Origin: Bryobacteraceae bacterium
GTDB lineage: Bacteria; Acidobacteriota; Terriglobia; Bryobacterales; Bryobacteraceae
NCBI GenBank assembly: GCA_041394945.1
Contig: JAWKHH010000001.1
Location: forward strand, 62,001-126,000
DNA length: 64,000 nt
Reading direction: 5' to 3'
Shown here: in pieces, positions 36,501-48,225 of the stretch
How the letters are laid out: each line of letters begins with the position of its first letter
Numbering within the stretch: position 1 is the stretch's first letter
The notes under the pieces: generated by a model
The model's input: the letters and a program-made list of their open reading frames with translations, nothing else
Databases searched by the model: none
Told to the model about the DNA's origin: nothing
Made by a program: the position numbers and the translations under genes

Positions 36501-36724
36501 GCGCCGGGATCGCCCGGCACGATGGGCGCCTGCCCCCTGGCCCGCGGCTTCAGCGCTTCTTCGCGGATATCGAGCCGCAGATTCACCATTCGGGTGCTCT
36601 TGTCTGGACCATGGCACTTGAAACACGTGTCGGCCATGATCGGCCGGATGTCGCGATTGAAGCTGATGGCGGCGGAGAGCGCGCCGGCGGCGAACAGGGC
36701 GAACGCAATAACTCGGATGGACAT
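33563..36724 (-). CDS. PSCyt1 - DUF1549 - DUF1553 protein with one heme c motif
   Basis: A 1053-residue exported protein starting MSIRVIAFALFAAGALSA. Region about 20-110 is the planctomycete-type cytochrome (PSCyt1) with CFKCHG; DUF1549 follows (NPIDAFVQARLD, LTGIPPTPAEIEAFEKD, WLDAVRYADTCGFHGD), and the C-terminal half is DUF1553 (DWLAAEFMEPSWD, LSHTYRQGS, SSNTPLQSLVLLNDP, ATGRAPTQQE). A central beta-rich insert (about 400-640) looks like a carbohydrate-binding-type domain. It is upstream of DUF1501 with a 5-bp gap. Likely a periplasmic or surface redox protein for polysaccharide use; reaction unknown. Confidence 0.95.
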   Translation of the reverse strand: MSIRVIAFALFAAGALSAAISFNRDIRPIMADTCFKCHGPDKSTRMVNLRLDIREEALKPRARGQAPIVPGDPGASLVVKRIFAADATVMPPKIAHKDLSAKQKETIRQWVQEGAPYEGHWAYQPIRRPPPPRARRPALVRNPIDAFVQARLDRTALEPSPEADRRTLLRRVALDLTGIPPTPAEIEAFEKDTSSDAYRKVVDRLLSSPRYSEKQAMQWLDAVRYADTCGFHGDNAFPAWPYRDYVLNSVRDNLPFDRFTLEQLAGDLLPDADDRTRTASAFNRLTRTSAEGGLQPKEYLAKYGADRVRTLSAVWLGSTMGCSECHDHKFDPFLSKDFYAMKAFFADIRETGLVPDQGPNAWGDQLMLPNPEQRAQWEKAAARAAQAKTALDTRRIALGAAESLAWEKILLERYRAGALDWAVQRPLRAESKGGATLRVYNDELVESVFDRGGSVVTESQPGNGMIVAEGPVPDREVYTIEIRPGAGKWASLGIEVISDDRLPGARLARGSDRLVVSSVEASVGGKRLRFNGARSNLTFWDAGLTPWGAIDDDPETAWGAATYRTFRTAFLALDLEQPLPTSANTVVTVAIRNDSTFRRAQPGRFRVALARDCAAQPVADRESKPAVPGLAPDLVKALETPVDKRTEAHWEMIGDLVDSTQASLAPAWTEQMRAAADIVTLRERIPRVVTTVAVDPGPTRILARGNFLDESGQIVEPAIPEFLGKLETRGRATRLDLANWLVDRNNPLTARAYANRTWRQLFGAGLSKVIEDLGSQGEWPTHPDLLDWLAAEFMEPSWDAAGAHAWDMRHLVRTIVLSHTYRQGSLASKQAVEADPDNRLLARQSRYRVEAESVRDIALTVSGLLHEKFGGPSVKPYQPRGYLQALNFPRRDYSESHGDNLYRRGLYSFWQRSFLNPTLAAFDAPTREECVVNRSSSNTPLQSLVLLNDPVFVEAARVFGQNMVRKGGASAASRIAWGFRQATGRAPTQQESDVLTELYKKNLDRYMKSPATAKELVAAGEFPLNTSARPSEVAAAITVARTILNLHETITRN

Positions 36725-36808
36725 GGCTGATCTACCGTTCATCATATCGATACGGCTCACCGGTTTCGAGCCCCTCCCACCCGGCTATGATAGGAACCTA
36801 CGCCCGCG

Positions 36809-38959
36809 ATGCGATGCGCACTCTGGTTCCTGACCGCTCTACCGCTTCTCGCCGCCGACCCGTGGCCGCTCGAGAAGCTTTTCACGCGCCCCTACGTTTG
36901 GGGCACATCGCCATCGGCAATGGCATGGTCGCGCACGGGCCACCGGCTCGGCTTCCTCTGGAACGCGCAAGGCAACCGGTTTCTCGACCTGTACGTGTAC
37001 GCCGCCGGGGCGGATCGGCTGGTGCGCGTTACCAACCTCGAGCCGATGAAGGACGAATTCTGGGTGACCGCGGAGCAGAAGGACGACCGGCGCAAATACT
37101 ACGTGATGCCGGAAGGCGGGCTGAATGCCTTCGCGCTCGCCGACGACGGCAAGACCGCGGCGTTCACCTATAAAGGCGACGTATTCACGGCCGCCACCGA
37201 TGGCGCCCATCCGGCGTTTCGGTTGACGCGCACCCGGGCGCCGGAGAGCCACGCCGCGTTCGTCCCCGGAACGAACAAGTTGTCCTATGTCCGGGACGGG
37301 CAGGTGTTCACCCGCGACCTGACGAACGGTCAGGAATGGCAGGTAACCGACATCCAGCCGCCGCGGGACCTGGAGGGCTACGTATGGTCGCGCGACGGCC
37401 AGCGGCTCTGCTACTGGACGGAGCGCGCCGGCGGCCGGAAGCTGCCGCTGCCGAACTACTCCGGCCGGCTTGTCACAGCGGCCCCGTTCTCGCGCGATGT
37501 GGCGGGGGACGATCCGCCGGAAACCGCGTTCGCCGTCGTTCCGGCCGCGGGAGGCAAGCCAGTGGAAATCGACCTGGGCCCGATCGGCGGCAAGGGTTTT
37601 TTTTCGGACCCGAAGTGGTCGCCGGACTCGGCTCGGATTGCGATCCAGATGGACGCGCCGTTGTCGGTCCGCCAGACGGTGATCGCGGCAGACGCCGCCA
37701 CGGGCAAGCCCAAGGTTCTTGTGGACGAGAAGGACGAGGCCTGGGTTTTCGGTTCCGAGTTCGGATGGTCGCCGGATTCGCGCTGGCTTTGGTTCACTTC
37801 GGAGCGCGACGGCTACGCACACTTATATAAAGTATCAGTTGGAGGCGGAGAGGCTATCCAACTGACAAAAGGCCAGTTCGAAGTTCGTGCAGAACGCTTC
37901 ACACACGAGGCCCAGTGGGCGGGCGAGTGGATCTATTTCAGCTCCACAGAGAACGGACCGAGCGAGAGGCACCTGTACCGGATTCGTCCGGACGGGACCG
38001 GGAAGCGGCAGATGTCGAGCGGCGCGGGCATCCACGACGGCCTTGTGACCGAGGATGGCGCGATCACGGCGTGGATGCACGCAACGCTCGAAGAGCCGCT
38101 TGACCTCTGGGTGGGCGAACGGCGCGTGACGACGTCGCCACGGGCCGAGTTCGCCGGGCTCCCATGGCCGAAGACCGAATTCGTCGCGTTCCCGTCGCGG
38201 CACGACGGCAAGACCGTCCACGCCAAGCTCCTGCTTCCGCCAGGCTACGAGGACGCGCCGCCAGGCAAGCGCTGGCCCTGCGTGTTCTTTGTCCATGGCG
38301 CCGGATACGCGACGAGTGTCCTGAAGCAATGGGGCAGCTATCACGACCTGCGGTTCGTCTACAACACCTACCTGGCCAACAAGGGATACGTTGTGCTGGA
38401 TCTGGACTACCGCGGATCGAGTGGCTACGGGCGCGACTGGCGCACGGGCGTATATCTCCACATGGGCGGCGCAGACTTAGGAGACGTGCTCGGCGCCGCC
38501 GATTTCCTGAAGAAGCGCGGCACGGTGGATATGGCGCGGCTCGGCATCTGGGGCGTGAGCTACGGCGGCTTCATGACGAACATGGCGATGTTCCTATCGC
38601 CGGACACGTTCCGGGCGGGGTCGAGCTGGGCGGCGGTGAACGATTGGGAAAACTACAACGCGTGGTACACCGGGCAACGGCTTTCGACGCCAGCGCGGCG
38701 CCCGGAGGCGTACCGGCGGAGTTCTCCGATCAACTTTTCGCGCGACCTGAAGAACCATCTGCTGATCGTCCATGGAATGGTGGACAACAACGTCCTGTTC
38801 CAGGACGCGGTCCAGTTGACCGAGAAGCTCGTCCACGAGGGCAAGGACTTTTCGCACAGCTACTACCCGCAGGAAAGCCACGGCTTCGTGCGGGACGAAA
38901 CATGGATCGACGCGCTGCGCCGGACAACCGAATGGCTGGACCGGTACCTGGCGCCATGA
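36809..38959 (+). CDS. exported S9-family prolyl oligopeptidase
   Basis: A 716-residue serine peptidase with a signal peptide (MRCALWFLTALPLLA). The N-terminal two-thirds is a beta-propeller with repeated WSPDS-type blades (for example PKWSPDSARIAIQMD and FGWSPDSRWLWFTSE); the C-terminal hydrolase domain has the Ser nucleophile in GVSYGGF (about residue 584), the Asp in HGMVDNNVLFQD and the His in QESHGFVRD. Cleavage of oligopeptides after proline or alanine in the periplasm is expected (DPP-IV-like). A TATGAT box lies at 36786-36791. The stop codon overlaps thiE by 4 bp. Confidence 0.94.
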   Translation: MRCALWFLTALPLLAADPWPLEKLFTRPYVWGTSPSAMAWSRTGHRLGFLWNAQGNRFLDLYVYAAGADRLVRVTNLEPMKDEFWVTAEQKDDRRKYYVMPEGGLNAFALADDGKTAAFTYKGDVFTAATDGAHPAFRLTRTRAPESHAAFVPGTNKLSYVRDGQVFTRDLTNGQEWQVTDIQPPRDLEGYVWSRDGQRLCYWTERAGGRKLPLPNYSGRLVTAAPFSRDVAGDDPPETAFAVVPAAGGKPVEIDLGPIGGKGFFSDPKWSPDSARIAIQMDAPLSVRQTVIAADAATGKPKVLVDEKDEAWVFGSEFGWSPDSRWLWFTSERDGYAHLYKVSVGGGEAIQLTKGQFEVRAERFTHEAQWAGEWIYFSSTENGPSERHLYRIRPDGTGKRQMSSGAGIHDGLVTEDGAITAWMHATLEEPLDLWVGERRVTTSPRAEFAGLPWPKTEFVAFPSRHDGKTVHAKLLLPPGYEDAPPGKRWPCVFFVHGAGYATSVLKQWGSYHDLRFVYNTYLANKGYVVLDLDYRGSSGYGRDWRTGVYLHMGGADLGDVLGAADFLKKRGTVDMARLGIWGVSYGGFMTNMAMFLSPDTFRAGSSWAAVNDWENYNAWYTGQRLSTPARRPEAYRRSSPINFSRDLKNHLLIVHGMVDNNVLFQDAVQLTEKLVHEGKDFSHSYYPQESHGFVRDETWIDALRRTTEWLDRYLAP

Positions 38960-39594
38960 CGATCGCGCTGCCGCGCTTCTATCCGATTCTCGATATTGGT
39001 CTGCTCACGGCCCGGCGCGCCCAGCCACTGGAGGCGGCGCGCGCGATGCTTCACGGCGGCGCGGAAATCTTGCAATGGCGGTGCAAGCTGCCGGTTACCC
39101 GGCGGCGATTCGAGGAAGCCGAACAGGTGGCGGCGCTATGCGCGCGATTCCATGTGCCATTCGTGGTGAACGATCGCGCCGACGTGGCGCTGCAGCTGGA
39201 GGCGTGGCTGCACCTGGGCCAGGACGATCTCGCCCCCCGCAGCGCCCGCGGCCTGCTTCCGCACGCCGCCATCGGCTACTCGACGCACAACGCCGAGCAA
39301 CTGGCCGAAGGCGCCGGAGAGCCGGTGGACTACCTGGCGATCGGGCCGATGTTCGCGACGCGGTCGAAGGAAAACGCGGACCCGGTGGTGGGAATCGAGC
39401 GGCTGTGGCAATGGCGCGGGCTCGCAGGCGGCCGCCCGCTGGTTGCCATCGGGGGCATCACGCGCAGCAACGCGATACGCGTGGTGGAGGCCGGGGCTTC
39501 TTCGTTGGCGGTGATCGGGGACCTGTATCCGCAGGGCTCCGCGCCGGCGGCGATCGAAGAGCGAACGCGGGAATGGATCGACCTTTTGCGATAG
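38956..39594 (+). CDS. thiE: thiamine-phosphate synthase-like protein
   Basis: A 212-residue TIM-barrel protein. Motifs are GGAEILQWRCKLP (substrate Arg/Lys strand), PFVVNDRADVALQL, HLGQDDLAPRSAR, FATRSKENADPVVGIE (phosphate loop) and LVAIGGITRSNA, in the order of ThiE, which condenses the thiazole phosphate and pyrimidine diphosphate to thiamine phosphate. The LQxRxK motif is LQWRCK rather than LQLRDK, so some relaxed specificity (TenI-like) is possible. The ATG at 38956 overlaps the peptidase stop, a coupling with no obvious biochemical sense. Confidence 0.85.
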   Translation: MTIALPRFYPILDIGLLTARRAQPLEAARAMLHGGAEILQWRCKLPVTRRRFEEAEQVAALCARFHVPFVVNDRADVALQLEAWLHLGQDDLAPRSARGLLPHAAIGYSTHNAEQLAEGAGEPVDYLAIGPMFATRSKENADPVVGIERLWQWRGLAGGRPLVAIGGITRSNAIRVVEAGASSLAVIGDLYPQGSAPAAIEERTREWIDLLR

Positions 39595-39675
39595 CCCCGT
39601 TTGCGGGTTATCTGAACTTTCTCCGTCGTTCCGCCGATAGAAGCCGCGAGGACCTTTCCCTCCCCTGTATTGCTT

Positions 39676-42180
39676 ATGCGTTTCGAAGGCCGACCCCGCC
39701 TGATACTCGCCATCGCCACGATGGCCAGCCCGGCTGCGCTTCGTGCCGACGCTGCTTCGACGCCGGCATGGCTCGCGCCGGGGATCGGCGTCGTACTGCT
39801 TGCCTCGGCCGGAGCGCTTTTCCTGCATCTTTATCGATTGCTGACAACCGCCTCCCGGGTGGAGAAACAGAGCCGCGCCCGCGCGGGCTCGATCGCCAAG
39901 CTGGCCGAGGCCCAGGTGCGCGACGCCGAACTTCGCTACCAGGCGCTGTTCGAAGTACTGCCGGTTCCGATCGGGATTGTCGCCAGCGACGGGCGAGTGC
40001 ATGCCGCCAACCCGGCGTTTCTGGCTCTGGTGGGTGTGAGTTCGGTGGACGAGCTCGACCACGCCGGGGCATTGTCGGCGCGAATCGCCGGAGATCGGGA
40101 TTTCGAGCGGACCACCGAGTTCATCGCCGAAAACGGCGTGGTGGAACAGCGCGTATGGAAACTTCGCGTGCACGGCGGCGAGGCCGTGGTGACAGTGCAC
40201 GGCGTGATGGCCGCGGAGCCGCGCGGAGCGTTTCAGCTCACCCTTACCGATGTCACCGAGTTGCGGCGAGCCGAAACGCAGGTGGTGGATTTGAAAATGC
40301 AGATGGAGCAGACGCGGCTTACCGCCGACGCGCGGGTGCGCGACCTGCTCGATCAATCCATGGAAATGGCCGCGGTGCGGGACCGGGCGGTGCGGCTGGC
40401 GCGGCGGCGTACCGAGATCCTCGCCGGGCTGGGAGCGGAGTTGCAACGGCAGGTGGCGCCGATCACCAACGCCACGCCGACCATGCGGAACCTTGTGACG
40501 GGCAAGGGGCTCGAAGTGGTGGAACTGGTTTCCGGAGCGGCGGATTCCCTGGCGGCCACGGTGGAAGATCTACGCGAGTTTTCGCGAGTGGAAAGCGGTC
40601 AGCTCGAACTGGCGAGCATCAACTTCTCGCTGCGGTCGCTGGTCGAATCGGTTGCCGATGAGTTCGCCGATAGGGCCGAGGCGCAGGGGATCGAGATGGT
40701 GTGCCGCATCCGGCCCGACGTGCCGGACGCGGTAATCGGGGATCCGGCGCGGATTCGCCAGATCGTCTTCACGCTTTTGGCGAACGCCGTGGAGCACACG
40801 CACGCCGGCGAAGTGGCGGTGAACGTCTCAGTGGCGCGCGATGGAGCCACGGACGCGGTGGTCCGCATTGAAGTGGAAGATAGCGGCGAAGGGATCCCAC
40901 CGGAGGCGTCGGCGACACTGTTCGACCTGGCGCCGGCGGCGCTTTCGGCGGGGGCGGCGAATTCCGGCGCAGCGTGGCAAACGAGCGCCCGGGCGCGTTC
41001 GGGCCGCTTCGGGCTCGCGATGGCGCGGCACCTGGTTGAACGCATGTCGGGCCAGATCGGCGTCGAGAGCGAACCGGGACAGGGCACCCTATTCTGGCTG
41101 GCGATCCGGCTGGCGAAGCTGGTGGCGCCAGGCGACCAGACGGTGGACCTGTCCGTGCTGCGGGGCAAGCGGGCGCTGGTGGTGGACGACGCGCCGAGTT
41201 GCCGCGGCGTGCTGGTCGAGATCCTGAGGAACTGGGGCCTGGCTGCGGACACCGCCGAGCAATCGATGGAGGCGGTGGACCGGTGCCAGAAGGCCGCAGC
41301 GGCTGGAACGCCTTTTCACTTCGTGCTGCTCGACTATGAGCTGCCGGGAATGAACGGACTCGAAACGGCCGAAGCGATCATGGATCTTCAGGCCGGCTCT
41401 TCGATCCTGCTGACGATCCCGCCGAGCCTGCGTCACTGGCGGGAGGAACCGTTCCTGCATGGGATTCGGGCGGCGCTGAGCAAGCCGGTCCACGCCGGCG
41501 ACTTGTACGCGGCGCTACGGGAATGCCTTCCGGAGATGACGATCGAAGCTCCGGCCGAGACTCCCGCGGCGGCGACGGCGACGGAGGAGCCCGGGCACAC
41601 CGCCGAGGCTGCGGAGCCACCGGCGGATCAAACCGCGGCGGACCTCGCCACGCTCGGCGAAGCCATCTCCGACGAGGCGATTCTCGGTCCGGAACTGGCG
41701 CGGCCGGAGGAGATCGACCTGCCCGCGCCGGTAGTGGCCATACCGGCGCCGCAGGCGGAGGCCAACGTCACGCCCTGCGTGCTGCTGGCCGAGGACAACC
41801 TGGTGAATCAGCGGGTGGCGCGGAGACTGGTAGAGAAGATGGGCTATCGCGTGGAGGTAGTGGATGATGGCCGCAAGGCCGTGAACGCGGCCCAGAACGG
41901 CAAGTACGCGCTGATCCTGATGGACTGCCAGATGCCGGAGATGGACGGCCTGTCGGCGACGGCCGAAATCCGCAAGCTCGAAAGCCCGGTCCGCAATATC
42001 CCGATCGTCGCGATGACGGCGAATTCGATGCGCGGGGATCGCGAGCGGTGCCTCGACGCGGGGATGAACGACTACGTCAGCAAGCCAGTGGCCTTCGAGA
42101 CGCTACATTCGGTTCTGTCGTACTGGTTGACGCGGACCGGTGCGGCGCCGGCTGCCCGTAGCGCCGCCGCGTCCGCGTAG
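39676..42180 (+). CDS. hybrid sensor histidine kinase-like protein lacking the phospho-acceptor His, with two receiver domains
   Basis: An 834-residue membrane protein: N-terminal TM segments (one is WLAPGIGVVLLASAGALFLHLYRL), a PAS-like domain (about 90-190), a dimerisation/H-box region, a HATPase, and two receivers. In the H-box the usual SHExRTP reads GAELQRQ, so Ala254 replaces the phospho-acceptor His. The ATPase part keeps an N-box (TLLANAVEHTHAG) and DSGEGIPPE, but the G2 box is GRFGLAMA. Both receivers have Asp (553 and 750) and the switch Lys (LSKPVH, VSKPVA), so they could be phosphorylated by another kinase. The TTG at 39670 is a possible earlier start. Confidence 0.9.
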   Translation: MRFEGRPRLILAIATMASPAALRADAASTPAWLAPGIGVVLLASAGALFLHLYRLLTTASRVEKQSRARAGSIAKLAEAQVRDAELRYQALFEVLPVPIGIVASDGRVHAANPAFLALVGVSSVDELDHAGALSARIAGDRDFERTTEFIAENGVVEQRVWKLRVHGGEAVVTVHGVMAAEPRGAFQLTLTDVTELRRAETQVVDLKMQMEQTRLTADARVRDLLDQSMEMAAVRDRAVRLARRRTEILAGLGAELQRQVAPITNATPTMRNLVTGKGLEVVELVSGAADSLAATVEDLREFSRVESGQLELASINFSLRSLVESVADEFADRAEAQGIEMVCRIRPDVPDAVIGDPARIRQIVFTLLANAVEHTHAGEVAVNVSVARDGATDAVVRIEVEDSGEGIPPEASATLFDLAPAALSAGAANSGAAWQTSARARSGRFGLAMARHLVERMSGQIGVESEPGQGTLFWLAIRLAKLVAPGDQTVDLSVLRGKRALVVDDAPSCRGVLVEILRNWGLAADTAEQSMEAVDRCQKAAAAGTPFHFVLLDYELPGMNGLETAEAIMDLQAGSSILLTIPPSLRHWREEPFLHGIRAALSKPVHAGDLYAALRECLPEMTIEAPAETPAAATATEEPGHTAEAAEPPADQTAADLATLGEAISDEAILGPELARPEEIDLPAPVVAIPAPQAEANVTPCVLLAEDNLVNQRVARRLVEKMGYRVEVVDDGRKAVNAAQNGKYALILMDCQMPEMDGLSATAEIRKLESPVRNIPIVAMTANSMRGDRERCLDAGMNDYVSKPVAFETLHSVLSYWLTRTGAAPAARSAAASA

Positions 42181-42186
42181 CGCCGA

Positions 42187-44573
42187 TCAAACGAAGATCT
42201 CTTCGGGGACCCGGCGGCGCGGACGGCGCTTGGCTTCCTCGAGACCATCAATGGTGAAATCGAGCACCTCGCCGACGTGTTCGACGAAGTGGAACTCCAT
42301 TTCGTTCATGGCGTCTTCCGGCAGGTCACGCAGGTCCTTGCGGTTGGCCTTGGGCAGGATGATGCGCTTGATCCCGGCCCGGCGCGCCGCCAGCACCTTC
42401 TCCTTCACGCCGCCGATGGGCAGCACGAGCCCGGTGAGCGTCACCTCACCGGTCATCGCCGTGTCGCTCCGAGCCGGGAGCTTCGTGTAGAGCGAGGTGA
42501 GCGCGACGGCCATGGTGATTCCGGCCGAGGGCCCGTCTTTCGGAGTGGCCCCCGCGGGCACGTGGATATGGACGCCGAAATCCTTGAACGCGCGTGGGTC
42601 GATGCCGAGTTCCTCGGCATGCGACCAGATCCAGCTCTGGGCGGCGCGGGCCGATTCCTGCATCACTTCGCCCAGTTGACCCGTGAGCGTGAAGCCCTTT
42701 GACTCCGGCAGCAGCGTGGTCTCGATGTAGAGCACGTCGCCGCCGACCTCGGTCCAGGCGAGCCCGGTGGCCACGCCCGGCGGCACGTGTTTGCGCGCCT
42801 GTTCGGGCATGAACGGTTCCGGCCCAAGGAGTTCGGTCAGGTCGTCCGGGGTAACGCGGAACGGCGCCTCCTTGCCCTCCGCGAAGTGAAGCGCGCCTTT
42901 GCGGGCAAGCTTGCCGATCACGCGTTCGAGGCGGCGCAGGCCGGCCTCGCGCGTGTAGCGGCGGATCACGGCGGCGAGCGCTTCCGGGGTCAACTCGAAC
43001 TGTTCCGCGGTGAGGCCGGTCTCCTTCAACTGACGCGGAATCAGGTAACGCCGCGCGATCTCCACCTTTTCCTCCTCGATGTAGCCGGGCAGCCGCAGGA
43101 TCTCCATGCGGTCGAGCAGCGGCCGCGGGATCGTTTCGAGCGAGTTGGCGGTGGTGATGAACAGCACGCGCGACAGGTCGAACGGCAGGTCGAGATAGTT
43201 GTCGCGGAAGGTGGAGTTCTGTTCCGGGTCGAGCACTTCGAGCAGAGCCGACGACGGATCGCCGCGATAATCGCGGCCGAGCTTGTCGACCTCGTCGAGC
43301 AGGATCACCGGGTTGTTCGAGCCGGCGCGCCGCATCGCTTGAATGAGGCGGCCTGGCATGGCGCCGATGTAGGTGCGCCGATGGCCGCGAAGCTCGGCTT
43401 CGTCATGCAGGCCGCCCAGGGAGAATCGTTCGAACTTGCGCCCGATGGCGCGCGCGATGGACTGGCCGAGCGAAGTCTTGCCGACGCCCGGAGGCCCAAC
43501 GAGGCAGAGAATCGGCGCCTTGGCCGACGCATTCATCTTGAGCACGGCGAGGTGCTCGAGGATGCGCGCCTTCACGTCCTTGAGATCGAAATGGTCTTCG
43601 TCGAGCACGGTGCGCGCGTTGACGATATCGAGGTTGTCCTCGGTGCGGGTGCGCCACGGGAGCTCGAGCACGTACTCGAGATACGTACGGATCACGTGGT
43701 GCTCCGGCGACTGCACCGGAGTCCGCTCCAGCCGCTTCAACTCACGCTCGGCCTCGGTGCGGACCTCGTCGGGGATGTCGGCCTCGGCGAGCTTTTCTCG
43801 AAGTTCCTCGACCTCGGCCTGCTCGGATCCCTTGTCGCCGAGTTCCTGCTGAATGGCGCGCATCTGCTGCCGGAGCATGTACTCTTTCTGCTCCTTCGAC
43901 ATTTCGTCGCGCGCTTTGTTGGCGATGTTGGTGCGGATTTCGAGCACCTGCATCTCGTGCGAAAGGAACGAGTGGAGGAGGCGGTAGGCATCGGCGATTG
44001 TCTGCGCCTCGAGCAGCGCCTGTTCCTTTTTGAGGTCAAGGCTGAACAGCGAGGCAAGCATGTAGATGAGCCGCATCGGGTCCTCTTCGTCCTCGGCGAG
44101 TTGGCCGAAGTCGAACGGAACCTGCGTCTGAGAAAGCACGATGGCTTTCTGGGCGATCTCGATGACGCTGCGCTTGAGCGCGTCGATTTCGGGGGAATGC
44201 TCGGTGGGCATGGGCGCCGGCTGCACGCGGCCCATCAGATAGGGCTCAGACTGTTCCAGCTTGATCAGCATCACGCGCTCGGAGCCCAACACGAGCACTT
44301 CCATGAGATTCTCCGACGGGCGGGCCATCTTGCGGATCACAGCCTTAGTGCCGTAAACGTAGAGATCGCCCTGGCCGGGACTTTCCACTTCGTTATCGCG
44401 CTGGCTGATGAGCACGATTTCTTTGTCTTCGGTGGCGAGCGCGGCCTCCACCGCCGCGAGCGACCGCGGACGACCGACCGAAAGCGGCATCACCAGGTAA
44501 GGCAGCATGGCCGAGTTCTTCATCGGCAGGATCGGGTAGTGCGAAGTTTTTTCTTTCACGACAGTAAGCTCAC

Positions 44574-44577
<4 letters not shown>
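42187..44577 (-). CDS. lon: ATP-dependent protease Lon
   Basis: A 796-residue AAA+ protease for damaged and regulatory proteins in the cytoplasm. The N-terminal substrate domain begins YPILPMKNSAMLPYLVMPL; the ATPase has Walker A GPPGVGKTSLGQS and a Walker B ILLDEVDK; the protease domain has the Ser in PKDGPSAGITMAV and Lys in GGVKEKVLAARRAGI. The length is normal. The start overlaps the clpB stop by 4 bp (44574-44577), so unfolding and degradation machines are made together. The C-terminal ERRPRRRVPEEIFV tail is basic. It converges on the hybrid kinase gene with a 6-bp gap. Confidence 0.98.
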
Positions 44578-47165
<2,588 letters not shown>

Positions 47166-47265
47166 AGTCGGCTAGCGACCTCCTGAGTTGAGAGTACCAT
47201 CTTCTGTCAAACATTGCAAGAAATATGAGTGTTACATTATCAATCTTTGGAAACCGTCCCGGAGT

Positions 47266-47271
47266 TATACT
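47266..47271 (+). promoter_or_regulatory. putative -10 box, leaderless arrangement for the DUF1080 gene
   Basis: TATACT followed by exactly 6 nt and the ATG at 47278. No ribosome-binding sequence lies in the 6-nt gap. The same hexamer and spacing precede the MFS gene at 13671. Confidence 0.45.
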
Positions 47272-47277
47272 CTTGCC

Positions 47278-48225
47278 ATGGCTTATCGAGCATTCCTCTT
47301 GCCGCTTTTCGCCACCGCACTCCTTGCCGCCCCTGCCGACTTCAACGGCCGCTGGAACATCGTCCCCGAAGGCGACGCCCGGGGACGCGTTTGGTGGCTG
47401 GAGGTGACCGGCGCCGGCACATCAGCGCTGAAAGGCCGCTTCGTCGGCGCGCCCGGCGGCCAGATGGACGAAATTCCGGCGATGCACATGGAAAAGGACG
47501 AGCTCGTTTGGATTTTCGAGCGCCCCTACGGCCGCGAGACGAAGCAGAAGGCCAAGGGCGTCTACCGGGCGCGGGTGGAAGGCGGCAAGCTCAAGGGTAC
47601 GTTTCAGGTGGAGGGCCGGCCGGCGATGATCCAATTCGCGGGAGTGCGCGCGCCGAAGCTCGCCGAGACCGACGATGGAACGTGGAGGCCCGGCAAGCCG
47701 GTGGAGCTGTTCAACGGGCGCGACTTCACGGGCTGGACCACGAAGGTCCGGGGGCGGTCGATCGACGAGTGGAAGGTGACGAACGGCATCCTCACCAACG
47801 GAAAGGGCGCGCCCGATATCACCTCGGACCAGAAATTCTGGAATTACAAGCTGCATATTGAGTATCGGCTGGCGCAGCATTCGAACTCGGGCGTGGGGCT
47901 GCGGGGCCGCTACGAAGTCCAGATCTTTGGGGACTACGGCGAGCCGCCATCGATGCACGGCAACGGCGCGCTGTACAGCCGGCTGCTTCCCACGATGAAC
48001 GCGAGCAAGCCGGCCATGGAGTGGCAGACGTTCGATATCACGCTGGTCGGCCGCCAGGTGACGATCGTGCTCAACGGCAAGACGGTTGTCGACCATAGGG
48101 AGATCGAGGGCTTCACGGCGATGGCCACCGATGTTCACGAGGATCAGCCCGGGCCGATTACGCTCCAGGGCGATCACGGGGTGGTGGAGTTCCGCAAGGT
48201 GACGGTGACGCCGCTCGCGCGATGA
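47278..48225 (+). CDS. exported 3-keto-disaccharide hydrolase-domain (DUF1080) protein
   Basis: A 315-residue secreted protein with signal peptide MAYRAFLLPLFATALLA. The N-terminal about 110 residues form a beta-domain (FNGRWNIVPEGDARGRVWWLEV). The C-terminal domain begins ELFNGRDFTGWTTK, the classic DUF1080/3-keto-disaccharide hydrolase start, and continues with EYRLAQHSNSGVGLRGRYEVQIFGD, a concanavalin-like fold. Family members act on 3-keto sugars or bind glycans. Its stop overlaps the next gene by 4 bp, which is odd because that gene encodes a cytoplasmic-type methyltransferase. Confidence 0.9.
   Translation: MAYRAFLLPLFATALLAAPADFNGRWNIVPEGDARGRVWWLEVTGAGTSALKGRFVGAPGGQMDEIPAMHMEKDELVWIFERPYGRETKQKAKGVYRARVEGGKLKGTFQVEGRPAMIQFAGVRAPKLAETDDGTWRPGKPVELFNGRDFTGWTTKVRGRSIDEWKVTNGILTNGKGAPDITSDQKFWNYKLHIEYRLAQHSNSGVGLRGRYEVQIFGDYGEPPSMHGNGALYSRLLPTMNASKPAMEWQTFDITLVGRQVTIVLNGKTVVDHREIEGFTAMATDVHEDQPGPITLQGDHGVVEFRKVTVTPLAR

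Noticed and set aside
39595..39675. Riboswitch upstream of the hybrid kinase
   Set aside because: Only 81 nt with no conserved core (no GEMM, TPP or cobalamin box); thiE just upstream raised the idea of a TPP element, but its motifs are absent.
47166..47277. HspR/HrcA element in the clpB upstream region
   Set aside because: CTGAGTTGAGAGTACC and GAGTGTTAC are partial resemblances only; arms do not pair at the required spacing.
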